This document shows positions 1 through 7,150 of a stretch of 19,287 nucleotides of DNA, in pieces (within the stretch, counting starts at the first letter, position 1; each line of letters starts with the position of its first letter). The stretch covers positions 1 through 19,287 of the forward strand of contig JAURMS010000055.1 of NCBI GenBank assembly GCA_030830595.1. Direction: 5' to 3'. The DNA comes from Gammaproteobacteria bacterium (GTDB lineage Bacteria > Pseudomonadota > Gammaproteobacteria > Steroidobacterales > Steroidobacteraceae). The translations under genes and the position numbers were made by a program. The notes below the pieces were generated by a model that was not told the origin of the DNA, did no database searches, and saw only the letters and a program-made list of their open reading frames with translations.

Positions 1-59
1 AAGAGGCCAAGAACACGGACGGACATGGTGGTGGTTTCGGGCTGTGGGTGAGGGTGGAG

Positions 60-1496
60 TCAGGGTCTCGACATGGACGTGAGTCGCTCGAAGCGTCGCA
101 GGGCGTCGTCACGGCTGCCACGGGGATCGACCACCGGCAACGGGTACTGGTTCCCCAGGGTGACGCCTGCTTTTCCCAGCACCTCACTCGGTGCCTCCCA
201 GGGACGGGCGAGCCACTTGTCGGGCAGCGCGGCCAGTTCAGGCAGCCAGCGCCGCAGGTACTGTCGCTCGGGATCGAATTTTTCCGCCTGCAGGACGGGG
301 TTGAACACGCGGTAGTAGGGCGCGGCGTCGGCGCCGCAGCCGGCGGTCCACTGCCAGCCCAGCGTGTTGGCGGCGAGGTCCGCATCGACCAGGGTGTCCC
401 AGAACCAGCGTGCCCCGTCCTGCCAGCGCATGAACAGGTTCTTGGTGAGCAGCGAGGCCACGATCATCCGGACCCGGTTGTGCATCCAGCCCGTCTCCCA
501 CAGCTCGCGCATGCCCGCGTCGACGATCGGAAAGCCGGTGCGTCCGCGCTGCCAGGCAGCCAGCGCCGCAGGGTCGTCCTGCCACTCGAGGCCCGTGAAG
601 CGCCCATCGAGGGGGGCATCGGTGGTGTGAGGAAAGTGGTACAGCAGGTGATGGGCGAACTCGCGCCAGCCCAGTTCCCGGATGAAGGACTCGGCACCGG
701 CGGAGCCTGTCAGGTCCGGGCGTGAGGCAGCCGCCAGGGCCTGCCGTGGCGACAACTCGCCGAAATGGAGGTGGGGTGACAGGCGCGAGCTGCCCGGACG
801 GTCAGGCCGGTTGCGGTCCTCGTCGTAGCGCAGCACGGCAGCTTCCACGAACTGGTCGAGCCGCGCCAGTGCGCCAACCTCACCAGGCTGCCAGTGGCGC
901 GACATGCCCACATCCCACCGAATGCGAGGCAGCAGTTCGAGCGCCTGCAACTCGATGCCACCGCCGTCGCTGGTACAGCTCAGGCGCGTCGGCGCGGGCC
1001 GCGGTGCGACGAGTGCGGAAAGGTCACGCTGGCAGGACCGCCAGAAGGGGGTGAAGACCTTGTAGGGGCCGCCGCCGCCGGTCTTCACGGTCCAGGGCTC
1101 GAACAGCAGGGCACCGTTGCAGGAGGTGGCCTGGAGGCCGGATTCGGTCAGCAGTTGCTTGATAGCCGTGTCGCGCCTGACCAGGGCCGGCTCATACAGC
1201 CGGTTCCAGAAGACGGCCTGGGCTCCCGTCTGGCGCGCCACCTGCAGCAGGACCTGGCCGCTGTCGCCGCGCTCCAGTCGCAGCCTGCCGCCGCGAGCGG
1301 CCAGGCTTTCTGACAGGGCGGCCAGGCTGTGATGCAGCCACCAGCGGCTGGCGGCACCCGGCGCCCAGGGCGCTTCCTCGTCGGGCGCATGGATGTAGAG
1401 CGCGACGACGTTCTCGAACTGGCCAAGTGCGGCCTCCAGGGCAGGGTTGTCGGTCAGGCGCAGGTCCCGCCGGAACCAGACAATGGCAGTCTTCAT
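60..1496 (-). CDS. phrB: Class I deoxyribodipyrimidine (CPD) photolyase
   Basis: Light-driven repair enzyme that splits cyclobutane pyrimidine dimers with reduced FAD. The 478-residue product is the usual length for the family. It opens with the photolyase N-terminal signature (IVWFRRDLRLTDNPAL), followed by an antenna-binding Rossmann-like domain. The C-terminal FAD-binding half carries SRLSPHLHFGELSPR, ELGWREF, TGFPIVDAGMREL, GWMHNRVRM and NTLGWQWTAGCGADAAPY. These include tryptophans expected for the electron-transfer chain. The frame stays open far upstream of 1496, but that extension is antisense-like, overlaps the upstream gene and has no family resemblance, so the Met before KTAIVWFRRD is the start. 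It lies 14 bases after the upstream photolyase gene, with no clear ribosome binding site, suggesting translational coupling in an htpX-photolyase-photolyase operon. The antenna cofactor (folate or deazaflavin) cannot be decided by eye. Confidence 0.96.
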   Translation of the reverse strand: MKTAIVWFRRDLRLTDNPALEAALGQFENVVALYIHAPDEEAPWAPGAASRWWLHHSLAALSESLAARGGRLRLERGDSGQVLLQVARQTGAQAVFWNRLYEPALVRRDTAIKQLLTESGLQATSCNGALLFEPWTVKTGGGGPYKVFTPFWRSCQRDLSALVAPRPAPTRLSCTSDGGGIELQALELLPRIRWDVGMSRHWQPGEVGALARLDQFVEAAVLRYDEDRNRPDRPGSSRLSPHLHFGELSPRQALAAASRPDLTGSAGAESFIRELGWREFAHHLLYHFPHTTDAPLDGRFTGLEWQDDPAALAAWQRGRTGFPIVDAGMRELWETGWMHNRVRMIVASLLTKNLFMRWQDGARWFWDTLVDADLAANTLGWQWTAGCGADAAPYYRVFNPVLQAEKFDPERQYLRRWLPELAALPDKWLARPWEAPSEVLGKAGVTLGNQYPLPVVDPRGSRDDALRRFERLTSMSRP

Positions 1497-1510
1497 CGCT
1501 GAATGATGAC

Positions 1511-3055
1511 CTAGCCGGCGGAGCCTTGCCGGAGTTCTGCCGCACGGGCCCTGATGGACTCGCGTACGGTGGGCGACAAACGCCGCAGGTTGCGAACCTG
1601 CAGGGCCATCCGCGGGTGGTTGGCGAAGCGTTCCTCGTGGCGATCCAGAAAGTCCCAGTACAGGGTGGTGAAGGGACAGGCCTGACTTCCCGTTGACTGG
1701 TCCGGTCGATAGCGACAGTGCCCGCAATAGTTGCTCATCCGGTCGATGTACTTGCCGGTGGCGGCGTAGGGCTTGGAAGCCATCACACCGCCGTCTGCAA
1801 ACAAGGCCATCCCGAGCACGTTGGGCAGTTCCACCCATTCGACAGCGTCCACATAGACGGCGAGATACCACTCGTGCACCTGCCGGGGGTCCACCCCGAG
1901 GAGTAGCGCGTAGAGTCCGGTCACCATCAGGCGCTGGATGTGGTGCGCATAACCATGGCGCAAGGTCTGGCCGATGGAGTCGGCCAGGCAGTGCATGGGC
2001 GTCTCGCCATTCCAGTAGAAGGCGGGCAGCCCCTCGCGGGCATCCAGCGCATTCAGGTCCTGGTAAGCGGGCATGCGCAGCCAGTACAGGCCGCGCACGT
2101 ACTCGCGCCACCCCAGGACCTGGCGAATGAATCCCTCCACGGCCTCGATGGGTGCCCGGCCTCGTTTCCAGGCCTGCTCCGCGGCGTCGCAGGCTTCACG
2201 CGGGTGCAGCAGGTGTAGGTTCAGCGCCGCCGAGATCCTGGAGTGGTAGAGCCAGGGCTCCGCGGTCCACATCGCGTCCTGGTACTGGCCAAAGCACTCA
2301 AGTCGCTGCTCGATGAAATCTTCCAGCGCCAGCAGCGCCTCGTCGCGGGTGACCGGCCAGTCGAACTCGGCCAGCTCGCCCGGATGATCGGGAAACTGCT
2401 GCTCGACCAGTTCCAGCACTTCACGGGTGATCTCGTCCGGGGCGAAGCGGGCGGGTGCCGGCAGCATGCCGGGGCCCTGCCTGCCGAAACTGCCGCGGTT
2501 GGCAGCGTCGAAGTTCCACGCGCCACCGGCGGGGGTGTCTCCTTCCATCAGGAGCCCGGTCTGGCGCCGCATCACGCGGTAGAAGTACTCGAGGCGCAGT
2601 TCCTTGCGTCCTTCCGCCCAAGTGGCAAACGCCGCCGGGGTCGACAGGAAATGGGGATCGTCACGCACCTCCAGTGGCAGGCCTGCCGACTGCGCAGCCC
2701 CCTCCAGCGCTCGCTCGACTCGCCATTCTCCGGGCTTGATGCAGATCACCACCCGGAAGCGCTCCCGCTCCAGGTCGCTGGCGAGCGCTGCTGCGAGGCT
2801 GGTTTCGGTCGCGGCCCCCAGGCTCCGGTACATCACCCTGCGCCCCAGCGCACGTTGGGCCTCGCGGAAGTGGCGCATGGCAGCCAGGAACAGCGCAATT
2901 CGCGCCCGGTGGGAGGGTACGTGACGGGCTTCGTCCTCGACCTCAGCCATCCACAGGACGTCCCGGGTCGGATCGAAATCGGCGTAGGCCGGTGTGGCCG
3001 GGTCGAGCTGGTCGCCGAGGACGACGAACAGCCGACCCGGTCCGGGTTGGGTCAC
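1511..3055 (-). CDS. Iron-sulfur bacterial cryptochrome/(6-4) photolyase-type protein
   Basis: Member of the cryptochrome/photolyase-related family (FeS-BCP; Agrobacterium PhrB is the best-known (6-4) photolyase). These repair (6-4) photoproducts using FAD and a [4Fe-4S] cluster. The 514-residue protein starts FVVLGDQLDP, the typical N-terminus. It has family blocks such as VLGWREYVRG, PNVLGMALFADGGVMASKPY and TGKYIDRMSNYCGHC. Four cysteines at residues 356, 444, 447 and 460 match the position and spacing of the iron-sulfur ligands. The start is GTG at 3055, sharing a GTGA overlap with the htpX stop, which implies translational coupling. The CPD photolyase gene follows 14 bases downstream, so the two enzymes would cover both main UV lesions. 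A purely regulatory cryptochrome role is possible, but the pairing favours repair. Confidence 0.92.
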   Translation of the reverse strand: MTQPGPGRLFVVLGDQLDPATPAYADFDPTRDVLWMAEVEDEARHVPSHRARIALFLAAMRHFREAQRALGRRVMYRSLGAATETSLAAALASDLERERFRVVICIKPGEWRVERALEGAAQSAGLPLEVRDDPHFLSTPAAFATWAEGRKELRLEYFYRVMRRQTGLLMEGDTPAGGAWNFDAANRGSFGRQGPGMLPAPARFAPDEITREVLELVEQQFPDHPGELAEFDWPVTRDEALLALEDFIEQRLECFGQYQDAMWTAEPWLYHSRISAALNLHLLHPREACDAAEQAWKRGRAPIEAVEGFIRQVLGWREYVRGLYWLRMPAYQDLNALDAREGLPAFYWNGETPMHCLADSIGQTLRHGYAHHIQRLMVTGLYALLLGVDPRQVHEWYLAVYVDAVEWVELPNVLGMALFADGGVMASKPYAATGKYIDRMSNYCGHCRYRPDQSTGSQACPFTTLYWDFLDRHEERFANHPRMALQVRNLRRLSPTVRESIRARAAELRQGSAG

Positions 3056-3924
3056 TGGCCGCGCAGCGCGGCGATGCGCTCATCCAGCGGGGGATGGCTC
3101 ATGAACAGCTTGCGCAGGCCCTGACCCAAGCCACCGGCAATGCCAAACGCGGCCATCTTGTCCGGCAGGCCGTGAGGCTGGCCACGCTTCAGCGCCTCCA
3201 GTGCGCCGATCATGCTCTGCCTGCTCGCCAGGTGGGCACCCCCGGCGTCCGCCCGGAACTCGCGCTGGCGGGAGAACCACATCACGATGATGGAGGCCAG
3301 CACGGCCAGCACCAACTCGGCGACGATGGTGGTGATCCAGAAGCCGGGCCCATGTCCCCGTTCGTTGCGGAACACCACCCGGTCGACCAGTTGGCCGATC
3401 AGGCGGGAGAGGACGAACACGAAGGTATTGACCACGCCCTGAATGAGGGTGAGCGTCACCATGTCTCCGTTGGCAACGTGGCTGACTTCATGGCCCAGCA
3501 CGGCTTCGACCTGGTCGCGTGACATGCTGGAGAGCAAGCCGCTGGACACGGCGACCAGCGAATTATTGCGGGAAGGCCCGGTGGCGAAGGCATTCGGCTC
3601 CGGCGAGGTGAAGTAGCCCACTTCCGGCATGGCGATGCCGGCTTCCCGCGCCTGCCGCTGGACGGTAGCCACCAGCCAGGCTTCGGTCTCATTGCTCGGT
3701 TGCTCGATGACCTGCACGCCCATCATCCGTTTGGCGGACCACTTGGAGATGGCCAGAGAGAAAAACGAGCCGCCAAATCCAAGGATGGCGCCGAACACCA
3801 GCAGGGAATTGAAGTTGATGCCCTGTTGCCCCAGCCACGGCTCCAGGCCCAGCAGCCTGAGGGTGATGCTGGCGACAATCAGGATCGCAAAGTTGGTAAT
3901 CAGGAACAGCAAAACGCGTTTCAT
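3052..3924 (-). CDS. htpX: Membrane zinc metalloprotease HtpX
   Basis: M48-family protease of the cytoplasmic membrane that takes part in quality control of damaged membrane proteins together with FtsH. The 290-residue product is close to E. coli HtpX in length. It begins MKRVLLFLITNFAILIVAS, a first membrane segment, with a second near residues 40-58 and two more near 160-180 and 192-215. The zinc site is HEVSH at residues 145-149, with the third ligand Glu in REFRADA (around residue 222). The motif SPEPNAFATGPSRNNSLVAVSSGLL is typical of the family. An AGAGGAA ribosome binding site lies about 12 bases upstream of the ATG. It is the first gene of a three-gene operon with two photolyases and faces a divergent winged-helix regulator across a 156-base gap containing a palindrome. 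In E. coli htpX responds to envelope stress through CpxR; no such site was identified here. Confidence 0.96.
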   Translation of the reverse strand: MKRVLLFLITNFAILIVASITLRLLGLEPWLGQQGINFNSLLVFGAILGFGGSFFSLAISKWSAKRMMGVQVIEQPSNETEAWLVATVQRQAREAGIAMPEVGYFTSPEPNAFATGPSRNNSLVAVSSGLLSSMSRDQVEAVLGHEVSHVANGDMVTLTLIQGVVNTFVFVLSRLIGQLVDRVVFRNERGHGPGFWITTIVAELVLAVLASIIVMWFSRQREFRADAGGAHLASRQSMIGALEALKRGQPHGLPDKMAAFGIAGGLGQGLRKLFMSHPPLDERIAALRGQ

Positions 3925-4016
3925 GGCTGGGGGTTTTCCTCTGGTGCGGCTGGATTGGTCCGTGAGGCCTTGGAGTGGGGTGTCGGCCGGTTGGTTTCAA
4001 GCAAACCTGCCGAAGG

Positions 4017-4044
4017 TTAACATGTGAACGATCGTTCGTATGTT
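4017..4044 (+). promoter_or_regulatory. Candidate promoter of the winged-helix gene
   Basis: A sigma70-like pair is visible: TTAACA at 4017-4022 (five of six bases of the -35 consensus) and TATGTT at 4039-4044, separated by 16 bases. It lies about 40 bases before the winged-helix start codon and is almost entirely covered by the 28-base palindrome, so a protein bound there would block it. An alternative -10 is TATGAT at 4044-4049, but its spacing to TTAACA would be too long. This is inferred from consensus only. Confidence 0.4.
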
Positions 4045-4045
4045 A
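4018..4045. promoter_or_regulatory. 28-base near-perfect palindrome, probable operator
   Basis: The centre is the perfect 12-base palindrome GAACGATCGTTC at 4026-4037. The symmetry continues outward as TAACAT on the left and ATGTTA on the right, with only the two positions inside each outer arm mismatched. It lies in the divergent gap between htpX and the winged-helix regulator gene and overlaps the candidate promoter for the latter. Such a site suits a dimeric regulator, most simply the adjacent winged-helix protein repressing itself and possibly htpX. The binding protein is inference; the symmetry is directly seen. Confidence 0.6.
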
Positions 4046-4080
4046 TGATGTTCTAGGTTCAGAGCACAGGGACCTCCGGC

Positions 4081-4431
4081 ATGGCGACCATACCCGAGCA
4101 AGCGCGTGATGTGGCGGAAGGCGGCAGCGGGCGGCAATGGACCTTTCTGTCGAACCACGCGCACGTGCTGGTCTGTCTGGCCAGCGACCCCGGCGCCCGC
4201 CTGCGTGACGTCGCGGCCCAGGTAGGCATCACCGAAAGGGCCGTGCAGAAAATCGTCTCCGACCTCGAGTCCGCGGGGGTCCTGACCCGCGAGCGTGACG
4301 GTCGCCGCAACCGCTACCACATGGCCCTCGATCGGCCCCTGCGGCATCCCATTGAGCGCCACCGCAACATTGGTGCGTTGCTTGGCATGCTGTTGGGCGA
4401 GGACGTGCTCTCGCAGTTCGCCGAACCCTGA
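4081..4431 (+). CDS. Small winged helix-turn-helix transcriptional regulator (MarR/ArsR-like)
   Basis: A 116-residue protein made of little more than one winged-helix DNA-binding domain. Residues about 20-36 form a first helix (WTFLSNHAHVLVCLA). The block LRDVAAQVGITERAVQKIVSDLESAGVLTRERDGRRNRY (about 41-79) contains helix, turn, recognition helix and the basic wing. The C-terminal 35 residues (HPIERHRNIGALLGMLLGE) probably mediate dimerisation. No cysteine cluster or ligand domain is visible, so the signal is unknown. It is divergent from htpX across a palindrome and is followed 74 bases later by a membrane glycosyltransferase gene on the same strand. Autoregulation through the palindrome and control of htpX or the glycosyltransferase are inferences. 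The ATG at 4081 leaves the whole domain intact and has a purine-rich stretch (CAGGGA) upstream. Confidence 0.85.
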   Translation: MATIPEQARDVAEGGSGRQWTFLSNHAHVLVCLASDPGARLRDVAAQVGITERAVQKIVSDLESAGVLTRERDGRRNRYHMALDRPLRHPIERHRNIGALLGMLLGEDVLSQFAEP

Positions 4432-4465
4432 TCGTCGAGGTTGCGAGGTTGGTTTCATGAGCCTG

Positions 4466-4487
4466 CGGCGTCCCACGGGCGACGCCG
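4466..4487 (+). other. GC-rich hairpin between regulator and glycosyltransferase genes
   Basis: A perfect 7-base inverted repeat (CGGCGTC / GACGCCG) with an 8-base loop lies in the 74-base gap between the two plus-strand genes. It is followed only by TCGTTCT, not a real T-run, so it is at best a weak terminator or attenuator and may simply separate expression levels of the two genes. Confidence 0.4.
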
Positions 4488-4505
4488 TCGTTCTAGGTCC
4501 TCCTC

Positions 4506-6179
4506 ATGAAACGTGATTTGCCCTGGTCTGCCATGCCTTGGCTGGTCCTGCCCTTGGTGGCCTTCGTCGCGGTCGTGTTTCGCCAACCGCTCGCCATCGA
4601 TGAGACCCGCTACCTGGCAGTCGCCTGGGACATGTTTCGTGAGGGCCAGTGGTTAGTCCCACACCTCAACGGCGAGACTTACGCCCACAAGCCTCCGCTG
4701 CTGTTCTGGCTGCTGATGATCGGCTGGAAAGTGCTGGGCGTCGGGGATGCCTGGACGCGCATCCTGCCCGTGCTCCTGAGCGGCTTGTCGCTACTGCTGG
4801 TGTATCGTCTGGCCGGGCGCCTCTGGCCCGGGGTGGAGGGCGTGGGCCGGTTCGCAGCGGTGATTGTCGGAGGCACCCTGTGGTGGGCTGCCTTCCAGAA
4901 CCTGGTCATGTTCGACCTGCTGCTCACCTGTTGCGTGCTGGTGTCGCTCAACGGCCTGGCCGATGCTCAGGATCCCCAGGCTGGCTGGCGTCCGTGGGCC
5001 TGGGTCAGCGCGGGTATCGGCTTGAGCATCCTGGCCAAGGGTCCGGTGGCGTTACTGCACATCCTGCCGCTGGCGCTGGCGGCTCCGTGGTGGAGTGAGG
5101 CGGCCAGGCGGCAGGGTGGCGGCTGGTACCTGCGGCTGCTCGGTGCCGTGGCCGTCGGCCTGGCGATCGCCCTGGCCTGGGTGATTCCTGCGGTCCTGGT
5201 CGGCGGTGATGCCTACGCCCACAACCTGCTGTGGGACCAGACTGCGCATCGGGTCACCACGAGCTTCGCACACCAGCGTCCCTGGTGGTGGTACCTGCCC
5301 CTGCTGCCTGCCCTCGGCCTGCCCTGGTTCATCTGGCCGCCCGCCTGGCGGGCTGCCCGCGAAGCCCTCGCCATGCCTGGCGGGGCCCGCTTCTGCCTTG
5401 CCTGGGCAGTGCCGGCTTTCCTGGCTTTTTGTGCGGTCAGTGGTAAACAACCACACTATCTTCTGCCGCTGCTGCCGGCACCGGCCCTGTTGGTCGCGCG
5501 CGGCCTCGCGACCTCCCAGCGCATGAGCTATCGACGAGATCGCCTGCTGGTGGTGATGCCGGCTGCCCTGCTGGCTGCGGTGGCGAGCCTCGAACTGGCC
5601 TTGAACTATTGGCCAATGGGGACCGGTGGGACGGTGCTCGAGGAATGGGCTCACTGGTTTGCCGAGATCCATCCGGGCTGGATCGCGGCCCTGTGGGCGT
5701 TGATCGGCTGGGCTGCACTGCCTTTCCGTCGCTCCCTGATCGAGGGCGCGGCCCGGCTGCAGGCCGCCATGATGGTCTCCCTGGCCATCGTTGCTGCAGC
5801 CGGCACCGCGACTCCGGCCGGTCGGGCCTACGCGGTGGCGGGCATGGCCGCCGAGGTAGCTGCCCTGCAGCAGGCGGGGCGAAGCATCGCTTACTGGGGC
5901 CAGTATCACGGCCAGTTGCAGTACGTCGGCCGTCTGCGGCAGCCTTTGAGGGAGCTCTGGGACGCGGGAGAGTTGCAGGCCTTTGCGCGGGAGCAACCAG
6001 AGGGCCTCGTGCTGGTGGATTCCAGAGAAAATCCGCTGACGGCCGGAGTCGGGGTCCCCTTCATGGTCGTGCCCTATCGCACTGGATTCTGGTCGCTGTG
6101 GACGCCAGCGCGGCTGGCCGAATCCCCCGAGTTGCTGAACCGGATCGCGGCCAGGCGACCGCATCGCTCCATCGAGTGA
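4506..6179 (+). CDS. ArnT/PMT-type membrane glycosyltransferase (GT39/GT83-like)
   Basis: Polytopic inner-membrane glycosyltransferase of 557 residues, the size of ArnT. Enzymes of this GT-C fold take a sugar from a polyprenyl-phosphate donor and add it to lipid A, proteins or glycans on the periplasmic side. After a first membrane helix (about residues 11-26) comes IDETRY (31-36), carrying the acidic pair expected in the first periplasmic loop. This is followed by PHLNGETYAHKPPLLFW (52-68), a signature shared with ArnT. About ten further hydrophobic segments follow, with a hydrophilic C-terminal periplasmic part from about residue 450. No arn genes or polyprenyl-phosphate sugar synthases are nearby, so neither donor nor acceptor can be named and the symbol arnT is not justified. 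No good ribosome binding site precedes the ATG; Met10 is an alternative start. It follows the regulator gene after a 74-base gap and may be co-transcribed with it. Confidence 0.88.
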   Translation: MKRDLPWSAMPWLVLPLVAFVAVVFRQPLAIDETRYLAVAWDMFREGQWLVPHLNGETYAHKPPLLFWLLMIGWKVLGVGDAWTRILPVLLSGLSLLLVYRLAGRLWPGVEGVGRFAAVIVGGTLWWAAFQNLVMFDLLLTCCVLVSLNGLADAQDPQAGWRPWAWVSAGIGLSILAKGPVALLHILPLALAAPWWSEAARRQGGGWYLRLLGAVAVGLAIALAWVIPAVLVGGDAYAHNLLWDQTAHRVTTSFAHQRPWWWYLPLLPALGLPWFIWPPAWRAAREALAMPGGARFCLAWAVPAFLAFCAVSGKQPHYLLPLLPAPALLVARGLATSQRMSYRRDRLLVVMPAALLAAVASLELALNYWPMGTGGTVLEEWAHWFAEIHPGWIAALWALIGWAALPFRRSLIEGAARLQAAMMVSLAIVAAAGTATPAGRAYAVAGMAAEVAALQQAGRSIAYWGQYHGQLQYVGRLRQPLRELWDAGELQAFAREQPEGLVLVDSRENPLTAGVGVPFMVVPYRTGFWSLWTPARLAESPELLNRIAARRPHRSIE

Positions 6180-6188
6180 TTTGCGGGG

Positions 6189-6217
6189 CTTGAAAAGCCA
6201 TCCGTAGCGCTCAAGAT
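6189..6217 (+). promoter_or_regulatory. Candidate heat-shock (sigma32-like) promoter of cbpA
   Basis: CTTGAAA at 6189-6195 is a full match to the sigma32 -35 element and lies 46 bases before the cbpA start. The best-placed -10 (CTCAAGAT at 6210-6217, 14-base spacer) matches CCCCATNT poorly. TTGAAA could equally be a sigma70 -35, although no good -10 partner was found. The assignment rests on one half-site and on cbpA encoding a chaperone. Confidence 0.3.
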
Positions 6218-6223
6218 ACACAG

Positions 6224-6236
6224 CATCCACAGGATG
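6224..6236 (+). promoter_or_regulatory. cbpA: Ribosome binding site of cbpA inside a small hairpin
   Basis: The Shine-Dalgarno AGGA (6231-6234) lies 7 bases before the ATG. It overlaps a 5-base inverted repeat, CATCC / GGATG, with an ACA loop, so the site could be partly masked in the mRNA. The stem is short and its effect is uncertain. Confidence 0.4.
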
Positions 6237-6241
6237 ATGCG

Positions 6242-7150
6242 ATGCAATTCAAGGACTACTACCAACTGCTGGGGGTCGAGCGGAAGGCCAGCGCCGAGGA
6301 GGTGAAGAAGGCCTATCGCCGGCAGGCCCGCAAATTCCATCCCGATGTCAGCAAGGAGGCGAACGCAGAGGAACGCTTCAAGGAGGTCCAGGAAGCCTAT
6401 GAGGTGCTGAAGGATCCTGAAAAGCGCGCGGCGTACGACCAGCTCGGCAGTCAGTATCGGCAGGGCCAGGAATTCAGGCCGCCTCCCGACTGGGGCCGTG
6501 ATTTTTCCTTTGCCGGCGGTGGTGGGGCCGGCGGCTTCAGTGATTTCTTCGAACAGCTGTTCGGCGGGGCCGGCGCCTTCGGGGGTCGGCAGGGCGCGCG
6601 CGGCGGCTTCCAGGGCAGGGGTGGACACCACGAGGCCGAGTTGCAGCTCACGCTGGAGACCGCCTTCGCCGGCGGCACCGAAACCCTGTCACTCCGGGAG
6701 GGTGCGGGCACTCGGCAGCTGAAGGTACGCATTCCCGCCGGAGTCACCGAGGGGCAGGTGATCCGACTTGCGGGGCAGGGCGGGCAGGGGCCCGGGGGTC
6801 GGGGCGACCTGCTGTTGCGGGTCAAGTTCTCGCCTCACCCGCTGTATACGCTCGACGGGCGCGACGTCACCCTCGTGCTGCCCGTGGCGCCCTGGGAGGC
6901 GGTGCTCGGTGCGGTGGTTCCGGTCCCGACCCTGGCGGGCAGGGTGGACCTCAAAGTGCCTGCCGGGGCCCGGGCCGGCCAGCGCATGCGCCTGAAGGGG
7001 CGGGGCATGCCGGGCAAGCCTCCCGGCGACCAGTACGTGGTGCTGCAGGTGGCATTGCCGCCAGCGGACCTGCCCGGAGTACGGGAGTGGATGGAGAAAA
7101 TGCGGGATGAACTGCCGTTCGACCCGCGGGCCGGGCTCGGGAAACCCTAG
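6242..7150 (+). CDS. cbpA: DnaJ-class co-chaperone CbpA (curved DNA-binding protein)
   Basis: J-domain co-chaperone of DnaK, related to E. coli CbpA and almost the same length (302 residues). The J-domain covers residues 1-70, with DYYQLLGV at the start and the HPD motif at residues 33-35 that stimulates DnaK ATPase. A Gly/Phe-rich stretch follows at about 90-128. Two beta-sandwich substrate-binding domains follow (about 131-205 and 206-285; IPAGVTEGQVIRLAGQG and RMRLKGRGMPG are typical). The cysteine-rich zinc-finger domain of DnaJ is absent, which separates CbpA from DnaJ. The C-terminus WMEKMRDELPFDPR is characteristic. In many bacteria cbpA is followed by its inhibitor gene cbpM; here none follows, and the next gene converges from the other strand, sharing the CTAG that forms both stop codons. 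A possible heat-shock promoter lies upstream. Confidence 0.94.
   Translation: MQFKDYYQLLGVERKASAEEVKKAYRRQARKFHPDVSKEANAEERFKEVQEAYEVLKDPEKRAAYDQLGSQYRQGQEFRPPPDWGRDFSFAGGGGAGGFSDFFEQLFGGAGAFGGRQGARGGFQGRGGHHEAELQLTLETAFAGGTETLSLREGAGTRQLKVRIPAGVTEGQVIRLAGQGGQGPGGRGDLLLRVKFSPHPLYTLDGRDVTLVLPVAPWEAVLGAVVPVPTLAGRVDLKVPAGARAGQRMRLKGRGMPGKPPGDQYVVLQVALPPADLPGVREWMEKMRDELPFDPRAGLGKP

Noticed and set aside
1..59. A possible gene or terminator at the left edge
   Set aside because: The 59 bases after the photolyase stop show no start with a ribosome binding site and no clear hairpin with T-run.
1497..2111. An N-terminal extension of 205 residues on the CPD photolyase
   Set aside because: It overlaps the upstream photolyase gene in another frame and carries no domain; the family start MKTAIVWFRRD is at 1496.
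5052..6230. A 392-codon minus-strand frame opposite the glycosyltransferase
   Set aside because: The plus-strand product has membrane segments and ArnT-like motifs; the minus frame is compositionally odd and unrecognisable.
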